Below are positions 11,650-25,272 of a stretch of DNA of 64,000 nucleotides, one piece after another. The stretch spans positions 9,509,591-9,573,590 of the forward strand of contig JAMKCF010000002.1 in the NCBI GenBank assembly GCA_023634235.1. Reading direction: 5' to 3'. The translations under genes and the position numbers were made by a program. Source of the DNA: Pisaster brevispinus. Taxonomy: Eukaryota; Echinodermata; Asteroidea; Forcipulatida; Asteriidae. The notes beneath the pieces are model-generated. The model was not told where the DNA came from, did not search any database, and saw nothing but the letters and a program-made list of their open reading frames with translations. Every line of letters begins with the position of its first letter. The first letter of the stretch is position 1.

Positions 11650-13126
11650 CTTTTCTTCTATTTCATCAGGAAATAGAGATTGGGGTTAGTTTTCACTCAA
11701 AAATAGAAATGTCGCTGATTTGATCTTACCATTGGGAAAAAAATAAAATGTCAATCATTTTCTATTAAAATGTGTTTTTCTACAATATTTGAAAATCACT
11801 AATCCAACATGTGGGTCAAATGTGCGAACTAAATCTTGTTTTTCCTCTATGCAAATCAATGCAACTAAGCTGAGACTAGGGGAAGAGTCTGGTGCCCTTT
11901 TTTCATACAAGGACACATAGTCAGAAGGTACATGGGACTCCAATCATAGCCAGGCTCTGAAAAAAAGGGATTGTAAAGTGCAGACAACTCTCAATACAGC
12001 ACACATGCTACAGTTTGTGCTGGAAAAGCCATTCTCGCAGCTTATCAGAGATAAAGGCCGACAAATTGTTTTGTAGCGCCTGTCACATGACCCTGATTGG
12101 TTTAGGTTCATTGACGATTTGCAAAGTAGCACGACTGGGTTTTTTTTTCTGGGTTTATGGTTTAAGGTGGTATTTTTGGTGAGGAACGTTTTGCACAAAC
12201 ACTCCACCTGCCATTTATAGGCTGCAAACCGCTTATGCAGTGCTGAACTGCGAGTGTTTAGGACACGGTCAAAACAGAATAGCAATTTGCTTTTCCTTAG
12301 GTATGAATTACTAATTTGAATTCTCAGAATTTGTTACTTTGTATTAATTCTATTTGAAACTAATTGATGAAATTGACTTAACAAGGTTCGGCACTTAAAT
12401 TTAATAAGGAATTCATTAGTTAAAAAGAAATAATAAAAAAAGGTTTGGTGGTCAAATTTCATACAAAACTATCATAATTTGTTATCTCATATTAATTATT
12501 TTTTAAAAAATTTTTTAAAGTGTATAAAAAGGTTTGAGAAATTGAGAAACATAAAAAAAAATCTTTCCTTCTTATGTTTTTTGTTACTATGGAAAAGCTT
12601 TTAAATTGAACAAAACACTTTGATCTATGTAATCAGTCGCAGAAATCTTGACTGCCTCAGGGCTCTTGCATGAGAAAAGGAAAAAACAACAGATGAAACT
12701 GAATATTTTTGCCAGGATGCAGAAATGCCAAATTATCACTTTTTATCTCAATATTGATTCCCCAAAGTGAGAGCTCCTTCTTATTAAAGCAATTCTCTTT
12801 AATGCATTAAGAATTCATATTTCTTATTTTTATTTTTAACCAGGAAAAACACACACTTCTTTAAGAAGGTATGTTTTGGTTTACACCAAGTTCAGGTTTC
12901 ACTCTTAAGTATAAACCAGCAATGGTACTAGAATGTCAGGAAACTAACCCAAGCTCTGTTTTGATTCCTGTAAAATCTGAGATTTTCCGTTTAAGAAACA
13001 AAAATCTAATTTCTGTCTAAATTTCACTTCTGAAGGAGAATTTGGACTACAATTTCCATGCAAGAGCTTTTGCTAAACCAGTAATGTTCTAGTTTTTTCC
13101 CACTTATTTCTCCCCTCAATTTTTGT

Positions 13127-13127
<1 letters not shown>

Positions 13128-13181
<54 letters not shown>
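13128..13181. repeat. (CT)27 microsatellite
   Basis: A pure 54-base pyrimidine dinucleotide run, the longest perfect repeat in the window. Confidence 0.97.
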
Positions 13182-13182
<1 letters not shown>

Positions 13183-13999
13183 GCTCTACGAGTTTTTAAC
13201 GTTGATGCTAAAACGGTAACACAGCGCTGCGGGGTAAAAATGTAATCAAAGACCACGCACAGACTGTGGCAATTTCTAAGGATTTATGAGTCAGTCACAG
13301 GTAATGGCTCTCATGATTTTTTTCTTTCCTTCTTTTTTTTTTTTCCCCTTTCTTTTCAGGCGCAAGTGGGAAAATTGTTTGAAACTGAATTTATTGTTTA
13401 CTTGCAGGGGAAAAATTATTTACAATAGTATCAAAACCATAAATATTTCATTTATGAGAGATTTACAATAACAATTTCATCAATTTACAATTTGCTTGTT
13501 CATTTTTTTCAAATGAGTTCCAGAAAAAAATGGCTTGAGGAAAAAGTGGTGTAACTACTACAAAAATCTGAGACTGCTCGTTGATTTCAAAGGTAAAGAA
13601 GAAAATGAGAATTTATGGAGATAAATAAATAACACCCGATGTAAATAGCTATAAAGAGTTTGTATGCTCACAAAAATGTTCAGCTACATGTCAAGCACAA
13701 TGTGCATACGTGTATGCATTGACACTTTTCTAAACATAGAAATATAGAAACATAACCTTGAGGCTCCTCCTCCAAAAAGGCAACCCACAAACTCTCAGCA
13801 ACAGAGTGCATGAAGACTGACGCTTGTTAAAATGTATGAATTCAAGATAAATGTAACCTATACATGGCTAACAAAACAGCTCCAGTAAAACCTTGCATAA
13901 AAGACTGAGACTCTGCTTAAGATGAATGAATTCAAGATACATTTAATCATGCCTTGTCTTGAAAATGGCTCCCTCAACAAATCATTCCACAACGGCATC

Positions 14000-14440
14000 C
14001 ATGAAGACTGACACTCCATTCAGACTGGCCAAAGTAAACAGTCAAGACACACGCTGTGTACACTCTAAGGTCGTTTCCCTCAGAGAGAAAGACAGAGTAG
14101 AAAGAGAGTCTCCTCGGCAGTCCAACTATCCTTACATCGCCATCCACGTTGACAGGCAAGTACACTACCACATTTAAAGCGTAGACTGCCCTCGGTCGTT
14201 ACGGGAAACTTGATACCGGCTCACCTGACCGAGACAAAGCGTTACAGTTTACGAGACGGTTTGGCTCGGAGCTTGAGGGTTATACTATGACTGTACTGGT
14301 ATCTTCGTCATGACGATTCCCCCAACATTGTTTCCCGCGTATTCATTACGAAGAAGAAAGACTGATGAATTGGAAATGATGGCTGGTGTATTCTAGTTCT
14401 CACGGCGTGTTACAGAATCAACAGAACCGACTTCATTAGT
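14000..14440. other. CpG-containing repeat-free block
   Basis: CpG dinucleotides are dense (TCGGTCGTTACGGG, TACGAGACGGTTTGGCTCGG, TTCGTCATGACGATTC, CCGCGTATTC) compared with both sides. Open frames on both strands near 13960-14177 lack protein motifs. Candidate regulatory element or old duplicated sequence. Confidence 0.25.
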
Positions 14441-16299
14441 TTGAAGTCTATGTTAGATATCGGTCTGAGTGGAACAGTGGCAGACAATTGCAATAACATA
14501 GAAGAAGTGGAAGACAGGATTGGTGAGGGGGATCTCCGGGGCATTGTTTCAAAGTAAACATAGAAGGGAACATAATAAGTTGTGACAACACAGCTGTAGT
14601 GAGGATCATGTTATTATAATACCAACATCTGCATACACTGAAAAGCTGTTTTAAACTGATCATTTGAAAATGATTGGGGGTTAGGAAAGTGTGTTAAATC
14701 TCCAAAGTAAATTAGCCTGTTTTCCTTTTTCTTGTAGATCCGATTTTGATCAAAATCTAATTGTGAATATTTTACAAAAAATATGGAAATATGCCTCAGG
14801 AAAGCCAGTAGCAGTACCAACAAAAGACACAGATACAAACGAGTTTCGGATAGGCTTATTGTTGGGAAAAGCATGAAAGGTTGTCACAACATTGGTTTGT
14901 TACAAAAGTCAATCATTCACAAAAATATTTCAAGAAAATACTTAAATTTAACCTCTGACCGTTAAAATAAGGGCTCACATTTTCATGAAAAACTGTATAT
15001 TGTGATGATCATTCACGTCTACACATAGGTTGTGCAGTTTCTTACCATTACTTCTCTTGTCTATGGAAGCAAAAGAACTATTTTAGAGAATTAAGATGAG
15101 ATTCAAGTGCGAATTTCTTCACATTTGTCAAATTCAAGATCAGCAAAAAGTTACTCTATATTTCTCTGGTGTATTTGAAACAAAAAGTGTACTGATGATT
15201 GCGGCTGTGCACAAAACAATCTTCCTCTACTGACACCAAAACTAAACTGAGCATTTAATTTACTAAATACAATTCCTCCCCCTGACAAGCGCATCATCCT
15301 TGAGCTGTCAAATGTGTCAACGATTTTTACAAATGGCGCTGATCAAAGAATAACTGGCAGTACATGGACATGTCCCCCCTTTAAGGGTAAAAGCTTTCTG
15401 ACCAGTCGCTAGGGGGACAAAAGGAAGAGTCCCTCAACTCATCCCCCATCTAAACCTCAGGGCACTGCCCCATGAAAACAATGGGCTCGCCAGATATGGG
15501 TTATTCACTCTTCCAAATGTTTTATTGATCAGCAGCGCAACACAAGACGAGTCCCGGAACAATAGACGCCCGTTTGGTGCTCCGAGGCATGTTACATGTG
15601 ACCATCAGGAAACGGCCATAGGGAACTTCTTTCTTTTTTTCAAACTGGGTGAAGGGGTTGTTTCGGGGGACAGGTCTCGCTGTCCGTAGTTCACTCTTAC
15701 TCAGAGGGGTGTGAATGGTGGTTTCAAGAAGTCAGAGACCCTTTTCGTTGAATATGTGAGCATTTCAATTGAACAATTACCATGTTTTAGAATGTGAAAC
15801 AAAAATGGCCTCAAATAGACATCATCATGTGGATGCATACATTGTATTTATTTTGTAAGCTTTTAGTACAGTTTTATAATTGTTTGTATTTGTTATACTA
15901 ACCATGTTGTTAATATTTATTACCCTTCTTTTACTTTTCAAGACAACTTAAGAGATTTACTTGTTTGTGTGGGAAAAGGTTTGGATATCTAATAAACTGC
16001 AATTCTGAACAGAGTAGACTTGCAAAATGCCGTCTGTCCTTCATGGAACCAACTGCCTAACCTTTCTGTCCCAATAAAATCATCCCCAAGATAGAGACAT
16101 AATTTCCTGGACCTTGGACTTCAATTTCTCTAATGTCCCAAAGATGAGGCACAATTTCCTGAACCTTGGACTTTTCGAGTCTCTGTCATGTGTTACTGCA
16201 AAGGTCCCTTTGCACGATTATTGATTTTCTTTTGCTTCCCTCCACCTTTCTGACAATCTTGAAGTATTGGGAGTTCTCAAACTAAACCAAACATCTACA

Positions 16300-16436
16300 G
16301 TGTAGCCATCTGCTTTTCTCCCATTCAAATCAATATGAACCAAACCGAGACTACAAGGGCAAAATAGTCTGTACCCATTGTTTGGTAAGAGAATCAGCAC
16401 CCATGATTGCTGTTGGTGACAGGTATATGACAAAGA
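16300..16436 (+). mobile_element. MITE family with GCCATCTTG ends, copy 2 (diverged)
   Basis: It shares CTCCCATTCAAATCA, CAAACCGAGACT and AATAGTCTG in the same order as the 2367 element, and a similar right part (GCTGTTGGTGACAGG...ATGACAAAG against GTTATTGGATAC...ATGACCAAG). The ends are eroded and the inverted repeats are no longer clear. Confidence 0.6.
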
Positions 16437-17049
16437 TTGTTGAATGTGAAAAAGGCCAATAGGCTCTGAGAATGATCAGGGAGTAAATACAGAGTTCAAG
16501 CTTACTCTGCATAAAAATTGTGCAAAGCTACCAACCATCCCAAGATATATCTTGTAGAATTCAATCATACATTTTTCTTGAGTGGCTAGCAAGAAAAATG
16601 AGCATTGTAACATGTACCTGTAGGCAATACGATAAGTGCTGGAAAAATGAGCACCTTTGATAAAAATGTGTACAGGTTATTTTATTTTTTATACATGTAC
16701 ATGTCACATGATTCTTGAAAACTGCATGTACATGTACATTGTTATTCCTTTTACATACTCTACAAGTACTGTGCTTAAAAATAGCAAAACTAATCCCCAG
16801 TAATCAACAACGAATTTGCAGTTCACCTTTTCCTCTCTAATCGAGTTAAAAACTGTTTTAAATTCACAACTTCATTCAAACAATCAAAGCAGTTTCTCCA
16901 TCAACTCTTTTAGGTTTTTGTACATTTTTCTCACTGAATTTTGTTCACAGCGACAACAGAACCAGGGTATCGAGGGATATTCAGAGATTTTTCTGGACAA
17001 AAACCTGAAAAGAATACCTTTCCAATGCACACAAACCCCTGAAAACTAA

Positions 17050-17300
17050 TATTTATTTTCCTTGGGGGCTGAACTCGAGGAATTACAGAAGGAATCTGCA
17101 TAATGGCTGTAACAGTGGAGCCTTCGTGTCAATGAGAGAGAAAACCACAGCTGGTTACTTAAGGCATCGTAGGCTTGAACGTTAAGGTCAATTAGAGCTG
17201 ATAGAGCGACGATTATTACCATCCATGGTGCTGTATGTTTGGATCATTAGTATGAGGGAAAAAGAGACGATGCATTGCTGTTGAAGAGACAGAGAGATGA
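17050..17300. other. Repeat-free block, candidate regulatory element
   Basis: High-complexity stretch with TCAATTAGAGCTGATAGAGC, GACGATTATTACC and CCATCCATGG. No coding signal. It stands between AT-rich flanks. Confidence 0.22.
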
Positions 17301-17804
17301 AGTCGAGTTCTTAAACAAGTGTGAGTGTGAGAACAATCAGGATTATGAGTAAACAAGCGTGAATCGCCCACCAGTATGCATTTTAAGTATTAAAGTATGA
17401 ATCGGAGTTAGTACAGATTTGGTTACTAATAAAGAAACATTTTTTATTTATTTTTTACCAGCAAGCTTAGAAATAGTTTAGTCTGAAAGAATGTAATTTT
17501 CAGGATAATTGTGTTTGCACACCCTCTGATTAGGACATTCAAATGATCCATAATTACGCCTAAAATAATACACACATTATAAACGGTGAAACTTTGCAAT
17601 TGCACACAATGAGGGAATGACTGATCAGATTTAAGCTTGTACAAAGTTTTTTTAGTTTTCATGGTATTATTGGGTTTTTTTAAAGCGAGGAAATTGGCTG
17701 AAAAGTTGCATATCTGTATAATGATGCAATGAAAATGAATATATTTTGCCATGACAGTGAATATTTTGTTGTTGAAAAGTATGGTTTAAATGAATGAGCT
17801 GACT

Positions 17805-18045
17805 TTGTAACCGTGTTTTGGGGTTCTACTTCTGTGATCCTGGTTCAAATCCAGGACCAAAACCTTGCATATGGATTGGGTCCATACAGTCCCTACATGA
17901 TTGCGTGGGTTTTTCCCCATTTGGTTTTTTCCTCCCACATCTAAAACTGACATTTCATCATCATCTTCTCTACATAGATATCTTCTGAGACACTCCGCTC
18001 TTGAAGGTTCCTTGGTTTCATTACCAGAAAGAAATGTAATAATAA
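17805..18045 (+). mobile_element. tRNA-derived SINE (family B), copy 1
   Basis: CCTGGTTCAAATCCAGGACC (17840-17859) is a B-box-like tRNA arm with its paired stem. It is followed by a body (GCGTGGGTTTTTCC, CATCTTCTCTACATAGATAT, GAAGGTTCCTTGGTTTCATT, ACCAGAAAG) shared with 27690-27935, and an AATAATAAT-type tail. The A-box region is poorly preserved. Confidence 0.7.
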
Positions 18046-20559
18046 TTCAATGCATTCAATGTAAAAGTGTAATGCTAAGGCAAACCAGTCTGAAAAGACT
18101 TCACAGAGCCATTTTGATTTCCACAAGGAAATGCTTTGCACAAATACAGAGGTGACCTTGTCCCTGCATGATGAGACTCAAGGTTTCTGATGCAGAGAGT
18201 GGTTCACTCATTACTGCTGACACAACAATCTGCATAGTGGTGGTAATGATGCCATGATAGACAAAAGCATACTAATCACTCCATAAATGGCGCATCATAG
18301 AACAGTGTTACCATGAGAACCTCACATCACAATGATGCTGACGATCTGTTTGTTGGGGATAACACAGACTGATCCTCAATCTACGGTGTGCCCTTGCAGT
18401 GTGGCATAGAAATGATTTGGCTGCACCAGTCATCATACTCCATTGGACATGTTGGATAGCTTGTGCCATGAGAGACTGCTTCTTTCTTTCACTTTCAAAC
18501 ATATAAGGGTCAAAGTTGAAAAACCTAAAATCTGAGCAACCAGAATCTAATCAACAACCTTTATTCAAGCGTTTCAATTTTCTCAATGTGTGACACCATC
18601 AGATCTTAGAACTTGCAAGAAGCACTTTGAAACTTGTTCAAAATTATGTTGCTGGTGTTGCTGATGTTGTTGTTGTTGATTTTGTTGTTGATGTTGTTGT
18701 TGATGCTGTTGTTAGTATAACAAACCAATGTTTTGTCCTACAAGTAGCAGCCACAGTTGTTTGTTACACCCACAGCTGTTGCCTGATTAATGTTGTTTAT
18801 GAGCAGTGATGTTGTTTTGATGATGTTGTATCCAGCGTCCCAGTCCAAGATTGTATTTCTTTAGTTGTTTACAAACGAAGCAGCACAGGTCAGTGGGGAA
18901 TAGCATTTAGCGCTACCTGTTGGATTTTGTTCCCTTCCTCCTCGTCCACTAAACAAAACCTTCACATGAGATTCCTGTTCTTCATAACAACCTCGGCCGG
19001 GTGCCAAAGCTCACCTGGGACGCAAGACCCTGGCAAGCGATTTCCACCCTCCGCTTTAAATTTGCCAGTAATTTGAGCACTTAATTTGATAGAATATTTT
19101 AACCGGAGGTTTAGGATCTGATGCAGTGCGCGCATTCAAGGGTACAAATTGCATCAGGCTGGGCCGTTTGCTTAGTGATGTTGTATCCTAAACCACTGAC
19201 GAGTCTTGAATTGCGTGAGTTCAGTGACAGCGAGTAATTCATTTTCCTCTCTGTCTTGCAAGAGGTAAACTGCCTGGCCAGCGTTAACTTTTGTCTTTTC
19301 TGCCTGGGTGCCATACAGGTGTTTTTATGATCAGGAATGAGTTTTTAGATATCTACTGCAGAATCCTCAGAATTCTTTGATTGCAAATGAGGCATCTACA
19401 TAATGGGTTTCCGATGCTTGAGGGGAAAAAACATCTGTTGAACCGCACAAGAATTAACCCCGGAATAAAAAGTACACCTACAAACAAAAACCGGAGGAAA
19501 GCATCCTATCCTAACATGACGAATGACGCATTATTCTTTTCAATTTCCAATGATAAGATTGTACACAACTAATTCTTAACTGAAAAATAATTCTATCGAT
19601 TCAAAGCAGGAACAGCAATTTGTTCCAATAGAAATACTCAACTAAGACAAAGTATATAAACCGCTACCTCGCAAATAAGCTGTAGTAGTACTATAGCTCA
19701 TTTGTCAGATTTGCAGCCAGCTATTCACAAACTACTGACTGGCCAATATCAGCAAAGTCCGTAAACAATTTCTTAACAAAACTCAAATTGAAAAGACAAA
19801 CTAAATTTCAATGAAAGACATGCTACGGTTGGACTTTTGTCTCACATCTCTCAAAATTCTTTTAAATCCCGAGTAGAATTTTGATTGTACATGAATCTTT
19901 ACTTCAATTCTATTATTTCTTTCTTGCATCGGTAGTATATAGGCTTGAGGAATACCAAAAGAGAAGCTGCATTAGAGTTAGATTTCACATAATATTATAA
20001 CAATTAACAATGTTAATATAATTATTTAGAAAATAAAGAACATCAAGACATAATTCCTGTCATTCCCCAGCTCCTTTTGTAGCCATTTTTAACAAAAAAC
20101 TATGTGGGTTTGTGTAGGAAGGTTGCTCTAAATTTCAGCAAACAGTTTTAATATAGAATGTATAGAAATTAATTAGGTGTTTGTTGAGCTGCTGAAATAG
20201 ACAGGTCATTGCATTGTTGAGGGGTCTACAGTAAGCAGGTTTGAAAGTGTAAAGAGCCATTAGAGTTGTCATAGAATGCCCACATTGTAAGCTGTTCTTG
20301 CTTTTGACCAGGTGGCAACAATATCAGGTTCAAATGAAATGTATGACTTTTTCTGCTGATTTAATGTTCTGTGTGGTTTGGGTTTTTTTTTCTTCCAGTG
20401 GATGATTCATCCAGCATTCAATTATTGCAAAAACGAGAACGAATAGCTGTCTAATTTAGCCATTAGTAATGTACAAACACAACCCCACACCTCAGACTAT
20501 CACTGTAATCAATCTACAGATAAGAAATTGCAACACTAACACGCTCCAAAACGAGACGT
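18046..20559. other. Intron stretch, no gene seen
   Basis: It contains the TTG-type tract at 18.65 kb and a somewhat GC-richer part at 18990-19310. Nothing coding or clearly repetitive otherwise. Confidence 0.55.
18640..18720. repeat. (TTG/ATG)-type imperfect trinucleotide tract
   Basis: GTTGCTGATGTTGTTGTTG and similar words repeat with interruptions. The 60-codon Val/Asp-rich open frame over it is an artefact. Confidence 0.8.
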
Positions 20560-21290
20560 ACAAATGCTTCCCCTCCGATAACTCCCCCATGGCCGCGTAA
20601 CCACTCTGGGATATTTTCATTTTTCATCTGCTGTCACCCCGGGCGAGTAAAACTAGCTAAATACTAATTAAACACCAAGTGTTCGTAGTTTAGGCAAGGC
20701 ATCCCGTTGGACCAAAGATTTACACTGTTTTTCTTATGTGGAATATGGCACGATAATTAAACAACCGACAAATTCTCCCCCTAAATGGGCTTCTTCGTTT
20801 TCGTGTGCCCCTCGAGGGAGCCCATACATTGAGCCCGAAATCAGAAGCTATTGTGTTGGGGCCTCTTACAACGATCAAGCCAAGGGGGTTAGGATTGATG
20901 ATGCATTGCCCCCCTTCAGGGCCCCCTATAAGGCTCATGAGTAATTAGGAGAACAAGAGGCCCGGGACAGGTGGAATAGCAATACCCCTTGTTTTCAACC
21001 TCCTAGATGAGATAGTGCCAGCGTACCCGAATGTCCCCAAAAGGGGCCCTCTGAAATCCACGTCTCCATTCCCCTGTTCTGTCGTCTTGTCCTGCTTTCT
21101 AAGTTTTTGGTTGTTTTGGGTGAGCACCGGGCAAGGCGTGAAGGTGAACAACCGCTAATAACAATCAGATGGGTCTGGGATTCTGTTTGAATGAGCGGTG
21201 AGGATCTTAGGATGGGATAAAGCAGGATAGACGCATGCATACATAGTTGGTCTTCAGTCGCAGTCGGCGCGGGGTGGATTTTCATGTCAT
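20560..21290. other. Long GC-richer block open on both strands (candidate conserved non-coding element)
   Basis: About 730 bases are much less AT-rich than the surroundings. Open frames occur on both strands (plus 20738-20944; minus 20720-20938, 20945-21151 and 20995-21285) with no domain, no splice context and no repeat homology seen. Words that could bind factors include ATGAGTAATTAGGAG, ACAGGTGGAA and CCTATAAGG. A coding exon of an unfamiliar protein is the alternative but looks less likely, because no frame is favoured. Confidence 0.35.
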
Positions 21291-21489
21291 GAAAGTCAAA
21301 TCCTTATAAATCTAATTGTCGAAATGAGAAGGGAAAAAAAAAAGGATTCTGATCAGACCGACTGTTATTGCATACTGATGATATGGTTGGAGTCACAGAA
21401 AGCACAATTATTATAAAACTGTCAGAGGCTTGTTCCGCCAATAAATAAAACAAGTACATCTACTGTTATGGATACCTGAAGAGTATATA

Positions 21490-21635
21490 TAAAATTTATA
21501 TTTTAATGTGTTCTGTGCTATGCTAGTCTTTTTTCATTAAGTTTCTTTCCATTCATTAAAAAGTTTCAATGTTGTAAGATGCCTTGGGGTTGGATCAATG
21601 TAAGCAGCTCAATAAATCTTATCATTATTATTTAT
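21490..21635 (+). mobile_element. LINE 3'-end remnant with (ATT)n-like tail
   Basis: TGTAAGATGCCTTGGGGTTG followed by CTCAATAAATCTTATCATTA and TTATT resembles the common L2-like LINE terminus (TGTAA.GCGCCTTGGGGT...ATAAATNTTATTATTATT). It is diverged and lacks coding sequence. The left boundary is uncertain. Confidence 0.55.
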
Positions 21636-24405
21636 CTTCACTACAAACCAAAACAAGGATCTCTCTCTTTCTCTTTCTGGTGAAAGATGAGTTCTATACA
21701 CAAATGAAAACGCTTGTTTTAACATTACATAGTACAAATTGAAGGTTACATCATTAATTTTGTTGTTGTAGTTACGTTTTTGAAATGATAACAGAAACTG
21801 CATTTTGACTTGCTGTACTTGTACTATAAAAAGCCATGAAAAAGATCAGTTTCAAAAGAATTATTTCATAACTATTCACTTTTGTGTTTTAAAGGGAAAT
21901 TAGGGAATTTAAGTATTTTGTTTGTTTTCTCTCTAAACAACAATTTCAACATAGTTTTGACTACTTTTTTCACAGCCATCTCATAGAAAAATCAAGCATT
22001 GAACTTAATGTTTTCACTTATAAATCACTGAAAATTTCAGTTATGCCAAAGTATTATCATTTCCGCTACACATTTTCTTCAAGTTTGTCACAGTTTATAA
22101 TGTAACACCATGAAACTTTTTTCTTCTTCTTTTTTTTCCTTCAATTTTAGAGGGTTTATTATTTGCTTTCCAACAGGTGTTCTGTGGTTGGTTGTTATTT
22201 ATTATCAGAGGAATAGAAACCTAGTCTCGCATTGATTGAATGCACAGGTAGGTATTACCTACACCACAGGTATGGGTTGTTTTACAATGTGCCAAGTTTT
22301 ACGGAATAATTTATTGCCTCACGAGGTGTTTTAATAAGCACAGGCCAACAATTGTTTCTAGGAGTAATTGGCAGCGCGTGGAAATTCACTCATCAATCAG
22401 AACTCACTGGACTGATGAAAAAGAGCTGAGCTTGTTTCCTTCTTTTTCCCTGGTCCCCAAAAAAGTGTGGGGTTTGCAAAAGATCAGGGGGTGTTTGGGT
22501 TATTTGTATACACAGTGACAGTTAATATAATCACTGGTAACCTGTGTTGAGTGGCGGGTCAAATTGGACAAGTTGTATTGGGCCAAAACGAAAACAAATT
22601 GTGTTTAAGGTGCCCAAAGTATCTAGAGTTCTTGTCTCAACTAGTGGGGTTTGGGTTTTTTTTTTTTTCATGCCAGTTTAATTAATAGTATAAGTTTTTT
22701 TTACATTGTACATTTACAAGTAATTGTGGAGAATACTCTTTAAGATATTTCAGTTGAAAGGATGTTGTTTTCTTGCCTAAAATGTTATGCAGATAATTTG
22801 TAGCTAAGGAGAAATATATGCAAAGTTATGGCTCCCCAAAATATACCTTCTTCTTTGAAAACTAAACTTGTTTTACTTGCGACAGAAACACAAAATATTT
22901 GTACTAAGACAAAGTAAGAGAACTCAAGTCCATCAAGTACATGTTTAAAGGATTAATTAACAAGTGTGCAAGACTCAATCTACATAATTTCTCTACACTG
23001 CTCATTATTCCTGATACAGGAGCTGCATCATAAAGGTGACACAACACTTCCTATTCCTAAAACTCAACCGGAAAAAAAAAATAAAAGATGCTAACAGAAT
23101 ATCATTTACACAGCCCCTACACCAGACTTCTTCCATGCCTTGAGCGATAGTTGTGGGTGATGGCCAACTTGACACTTGCCAATAAAACAAATATTAATGA
23201 GGGAAACCCACATAGGTCAGTGTTATTTTAGCAACCAACACGACTCGCCCCAAGACCCTTTGTTTAATATTTGCCCAATAATACTGTCCGACCTGATTCA
23301 TTTTTGGGGGATGGGTAATTTATGAGTTTGAGAATAGACTCTATGTTTATCATCAACTAAATCAGGCCATAATAAATATGGAATACTGGTGAAGATGTGT
23401 TTATGGAAGATTTTTCATAGGCACAGTTTCACATTTTTGTATGCAATTTCTGATCACTTGGATTTTTAAAGGTTTTCAAAAGACCATTTATTTGACCTTT
23501 TAAGTGACCTACTTGGAAAAAGGGAATATTTGCTGATCTTTAGTGAGCAACTTTGGTTGTAAAAGCTGGTGATGCTTGCACTGGTAAATTGTTTTCTTAC
23601 AGAAAAGATACTTTTTCCTACGAATTCTCATGTTCAAATTGTTCACTTTGCAAAGTGAAATCAAACCGATAAATTTTGTGTAGCATTTTGCCCATCATGC
23701 TTTTCAATGGTAATTGTTCACAGAGTTATAAGGATGTGCTGATCTTGGTGTATGTCAGTGTATCCAATTAGCTACAAAAAACTTTCGCAGTCCATTAAAA
23801 TAAAACTTCATTTCCAATTGCTGCTTAATAAGTGGTCTTATTTAAGGTCTCCATATCTGGGGACTGTCATACCAGACATTTATGGCAGACAAACAGCTGT
23901 TTCTGGACAAAGCATGAAATCTAATCCAAAACAAGGCAATTAAAAAGGGAAAACAGCCTCTGGAATGTGATCACCAATATTCTCACAACTCTGATTTTAT
24001 GATCCGTGGAGGACGAGGGTTAAAGGTGCTACCTCAGAGACAGCTGGGAAAACACTTGGGAAAATAAACGTCAGCAATTATTAATTTATCAAATTAAACA
24101 CTATTCCATCTTTTGTTTGACTAAGTTGTACATATCAAATCGATCGCATTTTTGCAAACGGAAGCACCAAGTAGACTGTGTTTCACCACATGTCTGTGTG
24201 CAAAAAGCAAAAGAAAATAGGAAGATGAACTATTTTATTTTATTCATGATCTTAATTGAAGACAATATTGAAATAATTGGTGTAGATTCATCGGCTTCAT
24301 TTTTCTATGTATGAATTATATTTCTAATCAACATTTCCAACTCTAAATTAGTTTCCATTAATTTAAGAGTAATAAACCACAAAGAAAACTGGCTAGATAA
24401 ATTTT
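21636..24405. other. Intron stretch, nothing recognised
   Basis: AT-rich text with homopolymers only. No frame with domain features was seen. Confidence 0.55.
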
Positions 24406-24560
24406 GAATAATTTGGGGTTGAACAAAGAAAAATTCACTAGAGCGGGATTTGAACCAAAGACCTCCAGATTAACGGACGGCACTTATCTAGCCCTATGTT
24501 GGCGATCTCCCTATTTTGCCAATATCTTTATTCAGGGGTGCCAGTCGGCCACTCTGAATT
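24406..24560 (-). mobile_element. tRNA-derived SINE (family A), minus-strand copy
   Basis: Reverse-complemented, it gives CCGACTGGCACCCCTGAATA, GATATTGGC...AGGGAGATCGCCAA, ATAGGGCTAGATAAG, then GGTTCAAATCCCGCTC (a good B box) and TTTGTTCAACCCC. The order is the same as at 49299. The A box is shortened here (GCTAGATAAGTGCC) compared with TAGCTCAGTTGG in the other copy. Confidence 0.75.
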
Positions 24561-25272
24561 TAATACATTCTTTTCAAGCTCCACATTTGAAAGTGCATCC
24601 TCTGTTGCTCATACTCATAGCTTGCCTGCCAACCCCCTGCTGTAGCTCACAACTCCGGAAAAGTGGTAAAACACATGCAAAAACTAACCCTTCAAACCGA
24701 CATCAAAAGCTCAAACAGCCCCCTCACTGACACAAGAAAGCATATCATTGGCTGAAAGTAAGGCCCTAACCTTCGCAGTACAATCTTGCGTAATTCCACT
24801 GCTGTGGTGTACACATGTTATGCAAGGAATCAATCACAGTGACCACTGACCATCTACAAGTACATCTAGCTATGCCATGATCTCAACACATACTGAATCA
24901 GAAGAATCACAGCACACAAAAACAGCATATAAACTTATCCAAGAACTAAGACATCAGCATTTGGGTCCACTACCAGTATGCTAAAAATATCACCCATCTA
25001 TAACTTTTTTCTCCTTGCATGCTACGAGAGTGACCTTTTCCATCAATCTTCAGCATGTTCTAGTTATCAAATTGTTCAGCAAACCCCCTGTAATGCTACA
25101 GATCATAAATCATTGGATTGTATTTGCTTCTGAAAATGCCATTTTCAAGATTCAAGTGTCAAACTTACTGCTGCTGATATTAACAATATGTGAACATGGG
25201 TGTGATTTGACAAAAATACTGAAAGAAATATACCCATAGTAGGTAGTGGGCCTTGGGTTTCCCATTTAAACA

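Larger units (their letters stand above)
9800..17049. other. Intron stretch, no gene seen apart from listed repeats and blocks
   Basis: AT-rich sequence with the AAC tract, the CT repeat, blocks at 11.4 and 14.0 kb and one MITE copy. Open frames of 60-113 codons show no domain. A T-rich stretch at 15840-16005 could be an old LINE 3' UTR, but no diagnostic end was found. Confidence 0.55.
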
